Shown here: one piece after another, positions 53,526-64,000 of the stretch
Position numbering within the stretch: position 1 is the stretch's first letter
How the letters are laid out: every line of letters starts with the position of its first letter
NCBI RefSeq assembly: GCF_008831285.2
Contig: NC_045138.2
Coordinates: 34,156,769 to 34,220,768 of the forward strand
Source of the DNA: Nymphaea colorata
Lineage: Eukaryota > Streptophyta > Magnoliopsida > Nymphaeales > Nymphaeaceae
DNA length: 64,000 nt
Direction of reading: 5' to 3'
The notes under the pieces: generated by a model
The model's database searches: none
Told to the model about the DNA's origin: nothing
What the model saw: the letters and a program-made list of their open reading frames with translations, nothing else
Program-made: the position numbers and the translations under genes

Positions 53526-54250
53526 GAACTGGTGAAATGCAGTGAACTCAAGGAGGTACAAGAAGGAGAGATACGTCTTTGGAAAAGCAGAGCAGAACCT
53601 ACCATCTTCCAAAACATTATTCGTGCACAGTTGAAATGTTGGACAAATGTTCGACTGGCGGCTTAGTTTGGAAGATGTAGGCGTCAATAATTAATAATTG
53701 TAGGGGCAGGGATAACTTGCATTTCTTTATTCCGGACTATACAATTACATTATTTTTGCCAATGTAGATATTTCTTTCCATGCGATACAAGATGAGTCCC
53801 CACAGCCTCTACATCTCGAATGGGAACAAATGGGATGACGGTTTTTCATTTTTTAAATAGGTAAAATCACAATTTAAATCAAACCATACATCGTAATTTT
53901 TACCAGGTCTTCTAATTTCATAACAAGTTAAAAAGATTTATCATATAATTAAGAAGATTCAAATGACACACGAGCCACCCGGTTGATGTATTACATTTGA
54001 TTTACTGGCACCGGTTAGAGTTTATGTTCGTCTTCAATTACATTTATCTCTTCCAATATTTTCTTATTGGAGCTTTCCTCATTTTATTTATTGAGAACCA
54101 TGTTGTGAATAAGTTTTAGGCTATGTTTGATAGCCTTGCCTCATCTGAGGTCTGACCTCCACAAGAGTTCCGTAAATTAACAAAAGATGTTGAGATTAAC
54201 AGTGGATTTCAAATCCAAAAAATGGACGAATTTATTGAAGATGGGGCCGG
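53526..54250. other. Upstream region of CRK-H
   Basis: AT-rich sequence with no recognisable gene, repeat or transposon end. The open frame continuing upstream from the CRK-H start is read here as 5' leader. Confidence 0.5.
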
Positions 54251-55740
54251 AGCCCGTCGTGGAAGGCTCCACCGGAATGCGTCAAGAAAGACGGCTCTGC
54301 AAGTGGGGAAAAAATGGAAACCGGTGGCGGATCCGAGGCTTGGCATCCTTGTAGTCAGTCATTCATAATATTTTTTTTTTCTTATTAAAATGAATGTTGG
54401 TGAGACGAAGACTTCAACTTGTTCACATGGGCGCTGTGGCTTTTACGGATCAAGGATTATGGGCGGATTTGTGTAGGAAAAATTACTTTGGGTGACAGAC
54501 ATTTGGTGCTGGTCAATTCTCCCATTTGGAAAGACATCTTAAAAGATTGAGCCTTGGATGAGCATTTGTAAGGGTGTTCCCTAGGTCCTGTTCAAAGGAT
54601 GATGTTAACTTAGGTTCTTGGAGAGGCGACCATCGTAAAGGCGATCTGGTGGGGCGTCTAAAGAGGCTCTGACTGTCAAGAAGGCTCTTGCCGGTTTCAG
54701 AGAGGATTGGACAAGGTGGGATGACAGGTCCTGACACTATTGGCGGTTGGCACAAACTAAAGATTTTCTTTGCTGGAATTCTCATGGCTTGCTCTTTCAT
54801 TGAGAAAACAGATCTGGCAACAGCTCACAGTTATGGGTACGGTTACCGTGTGGAGGAAGTTTATATGGTGCTCTAAATCTCTTCCCAGGGGTTATCCAGA
54901 TGCTCTCTGTGCAAAATGGAGATGTAAGATGAGGGTCCCCTTTTTTTGGGAGCATTTCAAAACATGTTTTATGTGTTGAGACTCCCTGACATGGATTTTC
55001 GTTCAATATTGAAGTGGTGGGCTCGAGACATTTCTCTTGTAATAATGAATTTCAGTTTTGCTGATCTTCGTTTTCAATGTCGAAGTGTGGAATATTTGGA
55101 CGTTTCGGAATCAGACAGTTCATGAAGGATTGATTAGATTGGAGCATGAAGCTAGGAGGGAGGTCTGATAGCCATGCATGGAAGTCATTTTGGTGCATTG
55201 TTGGTCTGATTCTACTAAAACATCCATCCAGCTTTGGGTGAAGACTCATATTTTCAGTTCCTCTTGGAAGTGGAAAGAATTTGATGGATGGCTGTTACAA
55301 GTCGCGGTGTCCACCTGTGGTGTTAATAGGAGTTACTTCTGCAATTTTCTGGTATCGATGTCTGATCGAACTGAAAGAGTTTTCTTCGTCCTTAGACGTG
55401 CAGGAGTTGTTGGATAATCAGCAATTTCTGGAGCTTTTTAACAAGGAAGCTGCAAGTTCTCGGGAATTACAGATTAGATCTAATTGCATGTGATGGAGAA
55501 GATAGCTTAAGGGGCTCAATGACAGTTGATGTGTTGAGCGGTGGTTGCAGGTGTTCTGAACAGGACGGCGGTTGTTCATTTATGAACCGTTACTAGGAGG
55601 TTATTGAAATGCTCCCTAACGTGGGGCTATCTATGGCTTGGTGATTTTGTTTCCTGTTCCAACTTTTACTTTTTCCCTCTATTCTTTCTGTAATCCTTTT
55701 GAAGATCAATAAAAGGGAGCTAGCCTCTAACCATGTTCCA
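54250..55740 (+). mobile_element. Decayed LINE-like retrotransposon 3' end, tentative
   Basis: On the plus strand several interrupted frames read like the region behind a plant L1 reverse transcriptase: VWNIWTFRNQTVHEGL (compare the W-x-W-x-x-RN signature near the end of many plant LINE proteins) around 55090-55140, and KRVPFFWEHF-like text near 54940. The stretch ends in TTTTGAAGATCAATAAAAGG near 55700, a polyadenylation-like 3' terminus. Many stops interrupt it and no reverse-transcriptase core (YADD/FADD) is present. It could be another degraded coding sequence. Confidence 0.35.
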
Positions 55741-55885
55741 TTGAGAGAAAACCATTTTCGAGCAGCTCTTATTAGTATCTGTGCATATGACCGTTCGATC
55801 ATCTGTATAGATGATTTCCCATCCTCTACCCTTGTAGGAGTCACCAGCCAGAATTTTCCTTGCAAGATGTAAAGGAAAAACGAAT

Positions 55886-55929
55886 GAATATGATTGTTTT
55901 CAAAGTTGAATATGATGGTTTTCAAAGTG
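55886..55929 (+). repeat. 22-bp tandem duplication
   Basis: GAATATGATTGTTTTCAAAG at the start of the first unit is followed directly by a second 22-bp unit starting at 55908, with two substitutions. Confidence 0.85.
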
Positions 55930-55960
55930 CAACTTTGGTAAACCGCGGTTGAGCGGTGGC

Positions 55961-56084
55961 GAACTTGTACTACGTATTATTCTTTTGTACATTTTATTTA
56001 TAACTGTTAAAGTGTGGCTAAAACCGAACTTATAATATGTATTATGCTTTTGTGTATTTTATTTATAACAGTTAAGTGTGATTA
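55961..56084 (+). repeat. About 60-bp tandem duplication
   Basis: Two units, 55961-56020 and 56026-56084, share GAACTT, CGTATTAT/TGTATTAT, CTTTTGT, ATTTTATTTATAAC and GTTAA-GTGTG in order. They are diverged and non-coding. Confidence 0.8.
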
Positions 56085-57654
56085 GTTTTAACTTTTAAGT
56101 AATGAAAGGAGCAGGTGCTAACCCTAATGCCCTTCTTTTCTTCTCCCTCTTCTCGTGCAGACTACTTCTCTCTTCTCTCCTCTTCCTTTTTGGTGATCTG
56201 ACATAAATCTGACATAAATCTAAAAGAGTGGTCTCAGTTTCCTTTGAAGATTTGATGGAGAGAAACCAACTCCTGTTTATGGACGCATGACATCGCTATT
56301 CCCAATCATATTACCGCTGCCATTCAGGATGTGATGGAAATATGACAGACAGGTATCAGATGAATTTTTCTCATCGTTAAAAAAAATAACAATCCAGTTT
56401 TATCAAATCAAATGAGAAGCACGGTGGTTGCACACGGAAGCCAGCTGCCGTCGGTGCTGCCGGATTCAGGTTGGTTCGCCCTTATTTGGCAGTTGCCCAC
56501 CACCTCTCAATGCCGATACGGTTGGAAGTTCAGGGACTTGCTTGCGTGAAAATCTCATTTGGGAAAATTTTCACCTTTTGGGCGAGTCGCCTGAATAATT
56601 TTCACATGTATGAAAGTCATGGAAAAATCCCATGGCATTTGTCATTGTGAACTCAATCTATACATAAAAATGAGCCCGCACTGCCAAGGTTACTAATCAA
56701 ATATATTGAAAGTCATCATTTCCTTTTATCCAAATGCATCAGAAACATTTACCAGGAATTTCTGAGACCACCTCTCGAGTACTAGCATAAGACACGCTAT
56801 CTACATCTCCATTTCCGTCCTTCAAGCTTCACATTTCCTCGTATGGATCATCCTCGAGGCATGCCATTCCTAAGATAATGATGGCACGGAGACAGGGTAA
56901 TAAGTCTCAATCACCAATTCTGAAATTGGAAACACCGAGCAAGGAAGGAGTTGTCAGTAATCTGCAAGAAGTTAACGGTGATAGAAATGGCAGAAAGCCT
57001 AGTATAAAAAGAACACTTTGAGAGGAGAATATACATGGATTGCCAACGACAATATACATGGGGCCACAGCCACAGAATACAAAGTACAGGTCAAGCTACT
57101 TTGGACAAGATGATAAGATATTACTAATCAATTGAATTGTCCTGAAGAGCTATACAACTTTAAAAACTTCAAGTTGCCCATGATTGCAGTATTCGTTGCC
57201 TCAAAATTTAAATCAAAATAATAAAAACATACAAGGATCAAATGAGATTAGCGTTGGACAAGACTTGGGCAACATTGAAGTTGCCAACTGCAAGGTTCCA
57301 GCTATCACCAATGCAGATCCGAACAGACTTTGAGAAAGTCGTAACCTGCAACGTTGTTGAAACTTGAAACAATCATGGGTGCTAAACTGAAACATTTGCA
57401 TAAATCTCAAAAAATGGAAGTGCACCAGATCGTACACTCATAAGTGCATGTCTTAAACCTGCTCTCAAGAAGCAGGAGCCCAAAAAATATTTCACACATT
57501 ACATGCAATAAAAATATCTTCCTTCATGCAAACACCAAAAGATCGAGTTGCAGGTTTACATAGCACATGTACATGCATGCAAACTACCACATATTAAGGA
57601 TGAAGCTAGTTCACATACAATGTGTGCATTCGTGTGTCCATCATTTGATGATGA

Positions 57655-57656
<2 letters not shown>

Positions 57657-57695
<39 letters not shown>
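57657..57695. repeat. (TC)n microsatellite
   Basis: Thirty-nine uninterrupted bases of TC repeats, the longest perfect dinucleotide run in the window; likely polymorphic. Confidence 0.95.
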
Positions 57696-57698
<3 letters not shown>

Positions 57699-58175
57699 TT
57701 TGAGTAATATTGATGTTAGGGCATACCCATCTACATAGCTCAGATTCGTGATCAGCCATTTTTGCAACAGAGATGCTACTAACTAAATCTTTTCAAAGAG
57801 AAACTCCTATGCACATAAATAAGTGCCGCGGCAACAATACAGAATCATACGACACAGTGCTGAAAGGGCACAACTTTCCACCTTGGCAACATTTTTGTAT
57901 ATATGATAGAATGAGTTTAAAGAGGAGCAACATGTTGAGGTACAACTGCAATGAAGAAATAAATCACAAGTCAGCATCACAAAGAAAAAACATCGTCAGC
58001 TTGATAGTAACCCTAATCTATGTTTGTACTAGATGATTCAAAGTAACAATCTGTATATGATTACCTATTTACCTTAAATAGTTAATTTTGTGGACCTGTG
58101 TAGCTCTAGCATCACCATTTGTTGCTTAGCAACCTTTTGTCACAAAAATCTCGCTCCGACAGAAGCAGTCTGCAG

Positions 58176-61100
58176 TCATGATTCCAAAAAGACAACTTCC
58201 TCATCCTCACACTTCCTAATCTTAATATTCATTACTTCATTAGTGAGGGAAATAATGTCACAGCACTGTCTTCGAGGTGCCTGCAACTGGAAAGGAGGGA
58301 AAAGAAGAAAATGAGGAATGCCAAAATAGAAAATAATGGATTACTAACAAAACTGCCTAAATCTGATGGTCTTGCAGGATAATCCACATCACAGGAAAGA
58401 TCAACTACAAAAGGTTGAGTAAAATAAATAGCAGTTACCTGCTTAGTGTCTAAATCCAGTTCTGTGGACAGCACACGGACATATTTCAAATCCCAGGGTG
58501 AAAATTTATTTGAATAGCAACCCACTCCTGAGCTTCTGCTGTAATTGCTCTCAATGCCAGTCTCACCAGCAAGTACACTCTCAAAAAAGAAAATGGCAGG
58601 TCTGTTACATGGATTTCTTGGTAACTCCCTTGTATTGAACATATAAGGAACAGATGAAGCATTTTTTTGTCCTCTGCGCCATGGCATGAATGTCCGCAAC
58701 AAGGGAAGAAGGTCTGGAACTAGTTGAATACTATTATAGATCTGAACACTGTAACCCCATGAAATAGAAACAGTCCAGGCCTTTGAATTTTCATAGCAAA
58801 TAGTTTGTTGAAGAATCCTCCCTGAGTCAGCTTTAACAGCTTCAAACAAATGCTCTAATGCATGCAATCTACTTAATTTGGGGAAGACAGGGGCCAAAAT
58901 ATCAAGATGATGAAGTGTTACTAAAGGGGCCAAAGGATGTGCAGCCAGCATTCCAAATGCATCTCCTCGAAAGTCAACCTGGCAAAATGTATTTATTGTA
59001 ACAGGTAAACACACACACACACACACACACACAGAGAGAGAAAGAAAGAGAGAGAAAATGGGTGAAAGCACTTAATGACCCAGATATATACTCAATGCAT
59101 TTTCCCCAACCACTTGAGCGCATTGTCAAATGATTAATTACTCAATTGGACTCTCACCGTAGTAATGACTCGATTGGACTCTCACTGTAGTAATTGTAAC
59201 CAATGTGCAATCGGGGAGCAAATTTTTCCTATTTCTTTTCATGTTTGAGGATGGAAACCATGAAATGGCACCTGAACAATCTCTAAATGGAAGCAACTGT
59301 ATGATATACTGCAATTAAGATGTATACATGAGCTATGGTCATAATTAATTCAACAAATCAACAGATGAAGTCATCGATTTAAGATAGGCATTCATAAGCC
59401 ACAGGATGCTAACTGGGGCATCCACATGCCAGAATCATACAGGATTATTTCAATAAACGAACCAAGATGCTAAATTTGCTTCTCCTTTTTACGATTAATT
59501 TGGGCCATATGACTCATTTTAATAACTCTCATTTTTTAAACACGCAACATTTAGAAATTTTCTGTGTGTCCTTCTGTAACTGATCACAGATATAGTTTAT
59601 AAGACAGAAGTAGAAATTCTTATGGTTATGTAGAGCAGCAGTTCTTCAGTTCTTCTAAACAGACAACATAAGAGATATGACCTGCAAATATGTTTCCCAG
59701 TACTTCACTAGGTCAGAATGAAGTGCACACATCAAAAGATATATTTGCAAATATCTTCCTTTCTCTGGCTTAACATAAACAAATTTTTTGCAGAATCAAA
59801 CATAGAACTGTACCTACATTTCTCCACTAACTCAGAGTTCCTACAGGTTGCTCCATTTGATGTTCACCAAAACCAAATAATAACTAGTTCTGTAAAAAAA
59901 TCAAATCATTACACGTAGCTAATTGAAACAAAGACTTGAGGGCTTCTCTGTCTTTTCCAGGTATTCACAGGAGACGGCATTTGTTTCGCAGAAAGTGCCC
60001 ACAATAGCAACAGAGGCATTCCTAGACAGCTCCAGCAAATCAAAGACTGGACATCAGAAAGAGAACGCTGTGGTTGGCGAATAAACTATCCATCAGAAAC
60101 TACTTGTGACTCTCTTTGCCCCAACAGACTACACTCGCTCTCCCCCTTTCCCCATCTCTTCATCCTCTTCCTTTTAGGATAGTTTCTTCTGTTTCCACAT
60201 ATACAAATAAAAGTCCATTGATGGAATCAAGAAACAGGGCACCCATCCTTCTAATGCCCTCTCAGTTCTCAGGCAGCCCAGTATCAGAAAAAGATGTCCC
60301 TAAAACTGTCATAGAGACAAACGAGAAAGCACTGATCAAATGCTTTCCAAGCGCAGGTGCTAAATTTTATTTATTTTTCTTGATCTACACTTGATCCAGT
60401 CGATGCTTTGTTAAGAATTAATCTATATTTTGTTTGGTCGCCGTAATATCCTTTTCATGTGAGTATTTTGGAAGTGTGCTCATATTAATGCTTTATTATT
60501 CACCATCTTTCAATACTTGAATGCCTCATTTTCCTTATGGCAGTTTTTCAATTTATTCCATGAATCCTGTGCTTTTCTTTTGCTTTGTCATAGCTTTAGA
60601 AGCAATCTTCTGATTTGTCTTGGTTCTTGAACAGCCTTATGTAAGGGGTTCAAAGTCTAGAGCCCTAGCAAATTAGCAATACATACACATGTTTTTGTTG
60701 ACAAAGATTTCTTTTTTAGACAGGTTCAATTCCATTCACATATGTGAATACCACTTACAGATAATAGACGTATACAGTCCTCAGTGTATCACATTTTTTC
60801 TAAAGACACCTTACCTACCGAAAACGTAAAGAATGATCTGCAAAAGCCCACTCAGCCAGAAACAGCTTCCAATCATAGTTTACTAGGGGCCAAGACAAAT
60901 AATACTCGCAGTACTAACATACAGCAAAAGTAAATCCAATACGGCGATACCAATTAGTTTGAAGAGTATTCTCAAATATGGAAGAGCCAGGAATACTGCA
61001 TTAAAGGGTACATGTAGCATTAACTGAACAGCTGCTGTTTTAATGAGATCGCCATCAAGAACAGCACAATATTAATGATCTTCACACTAGCATTAACTGA

Positions 61101-62203
61101 AATTGAAGTTGACATAAATCGTCTCCTAACCAAGAGAAAACAGAATCCTCAAAAATGAATAAAAGTTTAAACGAATGCTTGTACTTGCCAAGCAGCATCG
61201 CTATTACCATCATCGTCATGCAAATCAACAAAAGTACCTCACCAAAATATTATTCGCCAAACACTAGCAGGGGAAAAAAAAATCTACAGAAGGTCATCGA
61301 GAAGAAGAGAAAATTTTCGGAAAAATCAATAAGGAAAAGAAAACGGGCAAGAGCAGAAACTTGACCAACCTGATGGAATCCCCGTTCGTGGGTAAGCCCA
61401 ACGCCGAGCTCCGCCAGGCATGCGAACACCCTGGCATCGCTGCCGTAGAGATGGGCGTACCGCACCAGGCAAGAGTCGAACACCCGCGCCAGCGCCGCTG
61501 CAAGTCGGTGACTGATGGCGAATCCGCCGCCGCCGAACCCCATGTCGAACGAGTTCACCCTGTTCTGGTCGACGTTCTCCGAAGACTCCCCAACGTAGAA
61601 CCACATCTCATGATCGTACTTCCGCAGCACCCTCACCAGGTTGTCCACGAAAAACACTGTGTCGTCGTCTCCGAAGACGAACCACCGGACGTCCGGCAGG
61701 CCGAGGCGGACAGTCTCGGCGACGATCCTGGCTACTCGGATAGCAGACCGGAGGCCCTTCCGGTAGGTGTAGGGAAAGCGCGAAGTGTCCTCGGAGACGC
61801 GAACGGTAGGGAGGGAAGCGTCCGTTTGAGGGAAGGAGGAGTTAAGGGGGCGGTCAAGCCAGACGAAGCCCCTGGTCTCGCCAGGGCGCCACCATGCGCG
61901 GACGTAGTCCCGACGGCGAGGCCAGCTGCTAGCCGAGGAGGCGATGCCGAAGACGAGGTGGCGCGTCTCTGTAGGCGGTGATTCGGGAAGAATCGGGCGG
62001 TGGGCGAGGTGGAGGGAGGAGAGGCAGCGAGGGGAAAGGCCGCAGGGATGGGTGGAGAGGACGACGATGGCGAGGTAGGCAATCCAGAAGGAGCACGAGA
62101 GGAACGCGAGTCGCTTCACAAGACGGAGCGTGAGGCCTCCGGCGGTGAAAGGGTGGGGAGTCGTCATTGCTCGAGCAAAACGGCCTGCTGAAGAGGAGAA
62201 CAT
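58176..62203 (-). CDS. GT31/DUF604 (Fringe-like) glycosyltransferase, complete
   Basis: Three exons, 61370-62203, 58439-58978 and 58176-58280, join to 1479 nt, 492 residues. It is a type II membrane protein: a short cytoplasmic N-terminus, a signal anchor at about residues 33-49, then a lumenal catalytic domain, so Golgi location is inferred. The DxD metal and nucleotide-sugar site is WFVFGDDDT (DDD at 179-181), followed by GFGGGGFAIS (222-231) and GSDARVFACLAELGVGLTHE. Exon 2 continues DFRGDAFGMLAAHPLAPLV. The last exon gives APRRQCCDI and IRKC, the Cys-rich end typical of plant DUF604 proteins. The ATG at 62203 is the first in frame (the codon three positions before is GTG); a second ATG at 62167 would give 480 residues. 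Acceptor and sugar are not known for this plant subfamily. It is unrelated to the CRK array and marks its flank. The 2.4-kb first intron carries the (GT)n tract. Confidence 0.9.
59009..59056. repeat. (AC)n(GA)n microsatellite next to a splice acceptor
   Basis: About 25 bp of AC followed by about 23 bp of GA-rich repeat. On the gene strand this is a CT-then-GT tract lying 31 bases before the exon 2 acceptor of the glycosyltransferase, in the position of a polypyrimidine tract. Confidence 0.9.
59141..59196 (+). repeat. 28-bp tandem duplication in glycosyltransferase intron
   Basis: Unit 59141-59168 (CTCAATTGGACTCTCACCGT...) is followed at once by 59169-59196 with only a few substitutions. It lies inside the first intron. 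Confidence 0.9.
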
Positions 62204-64000
62204 ACCACACACGGTTCAAACGAGAAAGGCGACAGGACAGAGAGAGGGAGAGAGAGACACACACACAGAGAGAGAGCACCCCCATGAAAGAGGCGGAGTA
62301 AATGGTACCGTTCAAAAGAAAGGGAAGAGACAACAGTAGTACGCCATGTGGGAACAGAACACCCCGCAGATCACTCCGTCTGTCTGTGCTTCGGAGTTGG
62401 ACCTTCCTCGTCGCGTTGCCCCTCTCTTCCTTGCACATTCGGTCAAGGTCTCGTTTTGCTTATTAAAGAAGCGTTTTGCGTCACGGAGACCGGAGAACGC
62501 GGGCGCCCGCTCTTTTTAATGGAGAGAGAATCATTTTCAATATTCTGTGAAAGTGGGCCTCGCCTTCTTTTCCTTTCTCCAACTCCATGACTATGATGAT
62601 CGCCATTCATGATGATGCCGCCATCAACTCCGCTCGTTCTTAACACGGCCTTCAGTTCAGTCGTCCATTTTACTTTCATCGTCTTGGAAAATTTTACAGG
62701 GACACGCTCAAGTGCTCAACTTTTGAGAACACACGCTTTAAGCTGCTAAACGTAGGAAAATTTAAGACCTAGGTGCTCTTGTGCACGCATATGACTAATG
62801 GAGTTGCGAGAAGCCCTACTTCCTTGGTATTTCATTTCAGATCTCACCCTGTTATCCTGAAGCGCGACGTTCCAAGGGATCACTTTGTTTGAAATAATGA
62901 AGGAACAAAGACCTTCCAACGCAAGTTAGAACCGTTCCTTCAAGTGCACGCAACCAGAAACAAAAAGTTACTACACATGTTAATTTGTTTAATTAAAGCT
63001 ATATGGTATTTACGGTTATTTTCAAACAGTCTTGGCATCGGCACTTATTAACTTAAAGGGAAGGGCTACAGCGTCTGATAATGGCTTTACTGAAACGGTA
63101 TATATTAAGATTTTATGAACTTCTTCAGTCACTGCATTTGTGACTCTACCGTCTCAAGTACGTGTATTATATTCAAATTTTAAAAGCAAGTGTTTTTCTC
63201 TAAAGTACGTTAAAATGGAGGTTTGGATCATTATGATTTGTTGCCTCTTAATTTGTTATTCTTTAGCTTAGATGATAGATAGAAGCAATGCTATCAAAAT
63301 TGAGATGGTAAGTGAATTGGAACAGAAATTAGTAGAGAGAAAATCACAAAGCAAACAAAGTGAAAAAGAAAAAAAGAAAATATAAAGTAAAGTTCCACCA
63401 ATGACTAGAACAAGACAAAAGGGTGGTCTGCATTGATTTACCTCGAGTGGTTGACGCTAATTTTAACTGCAAAAGTTAGATGACTCGAAAGAGTTGGTAT
63501 AGCGGGACGGATGGCAGTCAAGTTTTGAGTTTCTGAAGTGCCACTTATTACTAATTAAGTGTATTTTCTAGAATCAAAGAACATTTATAAGATTTTCTTT
63601 CGAGTGGGTTTTTTTTTTTCTCCTGGCCTTTGAAATATACGCTTTCATTAGCGATCGAACACAAGATGAGGCCTAGTAAAAATAGTCAGTGAGCCCCATT
63701 CTTTTATGTTCATTTCTTCACATTAATACAAGAATCATTGATCTTATGCGTGTGTTTGTGTGAAAAGAACCATTGACTTTAGACAAGCAAAAAAAAAAAT
63801 AAAAATTAAACATTGACCAATACACAATGTTATATCGTTACATTGAATTGCTATAATGGCCATAACGTTCCTCAAACAACAGAAGTACCCCTTCGCAATC
63901 AAAGTGCCCTAAACTTTGTGAACTACGGACAGTGCTTTTGGTGGGGGCACTTAAGCACCTCTTGTTGTCTCTAGAAAGAGAAAGAATATAACAGGAGCGG
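62204..64000. other. Upstream region of the glycosyltransferase gene
   Basis: Immediately upstream of the start, 62236-62275 is a GA/CA-rich stretch on the plus strand, which is a CT-rich leader on the gene strand as is common in plant 5' untranslated regions. Beyond 62.7 kb the DNA is AT-rich; I recognise no gene, RNA or transposon end. A 78-codon minus frame at 62443-62679 is unassigned. Confidence 0.5.

Larger units (their letters stand above)
55741..58175. other. Intergenic between LINE-like remnant and glycosyltransferase gene
   Basis: No gene recognised. It contains two small tandem duplications (55886-55929 and 55961-56084), a CT-rich stretch near 56.12-56.19 kb and a long (CT)n microsatellite. 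Its right part presumably includes the 3' untranslated region of the glycosyltransferase. Confidence 0.5.

Noticed and set aside
61361-61981. 206-codon plus-strand frame inside the glycosyltransferase first exon
   Set aside because: It is the GC-rich antisense of the DUF604 catalytic domain; no recognisable protein.

Overview
The window is nuclear DNA of a flowering plant. It is AT-rich, with long introns, GT-AG splice sites, many microsatellites and plant-specific receptor kinases. Nothing in it fixes the species. Almost everything recognisable between 1 and 53.5 kb is a same-strand (minus) tandem array of cysteine-rich receptor-like kinases (CRKs; two extracellular Gnk2/DUF26 domains, one membrane helix, a cytoplasmic Ser/Thr kinase). 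I reconstructed exons from reading-frame continuity, splice sites and constant family exon lengths; every joined model below is a multiple of three.

Layout, left to right, all on the minus strand unless noted: CRK-A (3' end cut by the window, 1-3383), CRK-B (7713-13723), CRK-C (16698-21127), CRK-D (24433-29776), CRK-E (32920-36887), CRK-F (38739-41885), kinase-less DUF26 membrane protein G (44208-45582), a broken PPR gene on the plus strand (46301-46800), and CRK-H (48873-53525). After a gene-poor stretch with a decayed LINE-like 3' end (54.3-55.7 kb) comes a GT31/DUF604 glycosyltransferase gene (58176-62203, minus). The last 1.8 kb holds nothing I recognise.

The array has at least two kinds of member. 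A and B are a recent duplicate pair (promoter, introns and exons align at an offset of about 10.3 kb). They carry a longer juxtamembrane exon and a [11 protein letters not shown] loop. C, D, E, F and H share the 211/241/151-bp kinase exons of the common CRK gene structure. CRKs are surface receptors acting in defence, reactive-oxygen and cell-death signalling. An array like this is usually read as a birth-and-death cluster that diversifies the ectodomain while keeping the kinase.

The most interesting member is G. It keeps the signal peptide, both DUF26 domains and the transmembrane exon, but the exon reads on to a stop after a 26-residue basic tail, and I see no kinase exon before CRK-F. Its architecture is that of plasmodesmata-located proteins or a decoy/co-receptor, apparently made from a CRK inside the array.
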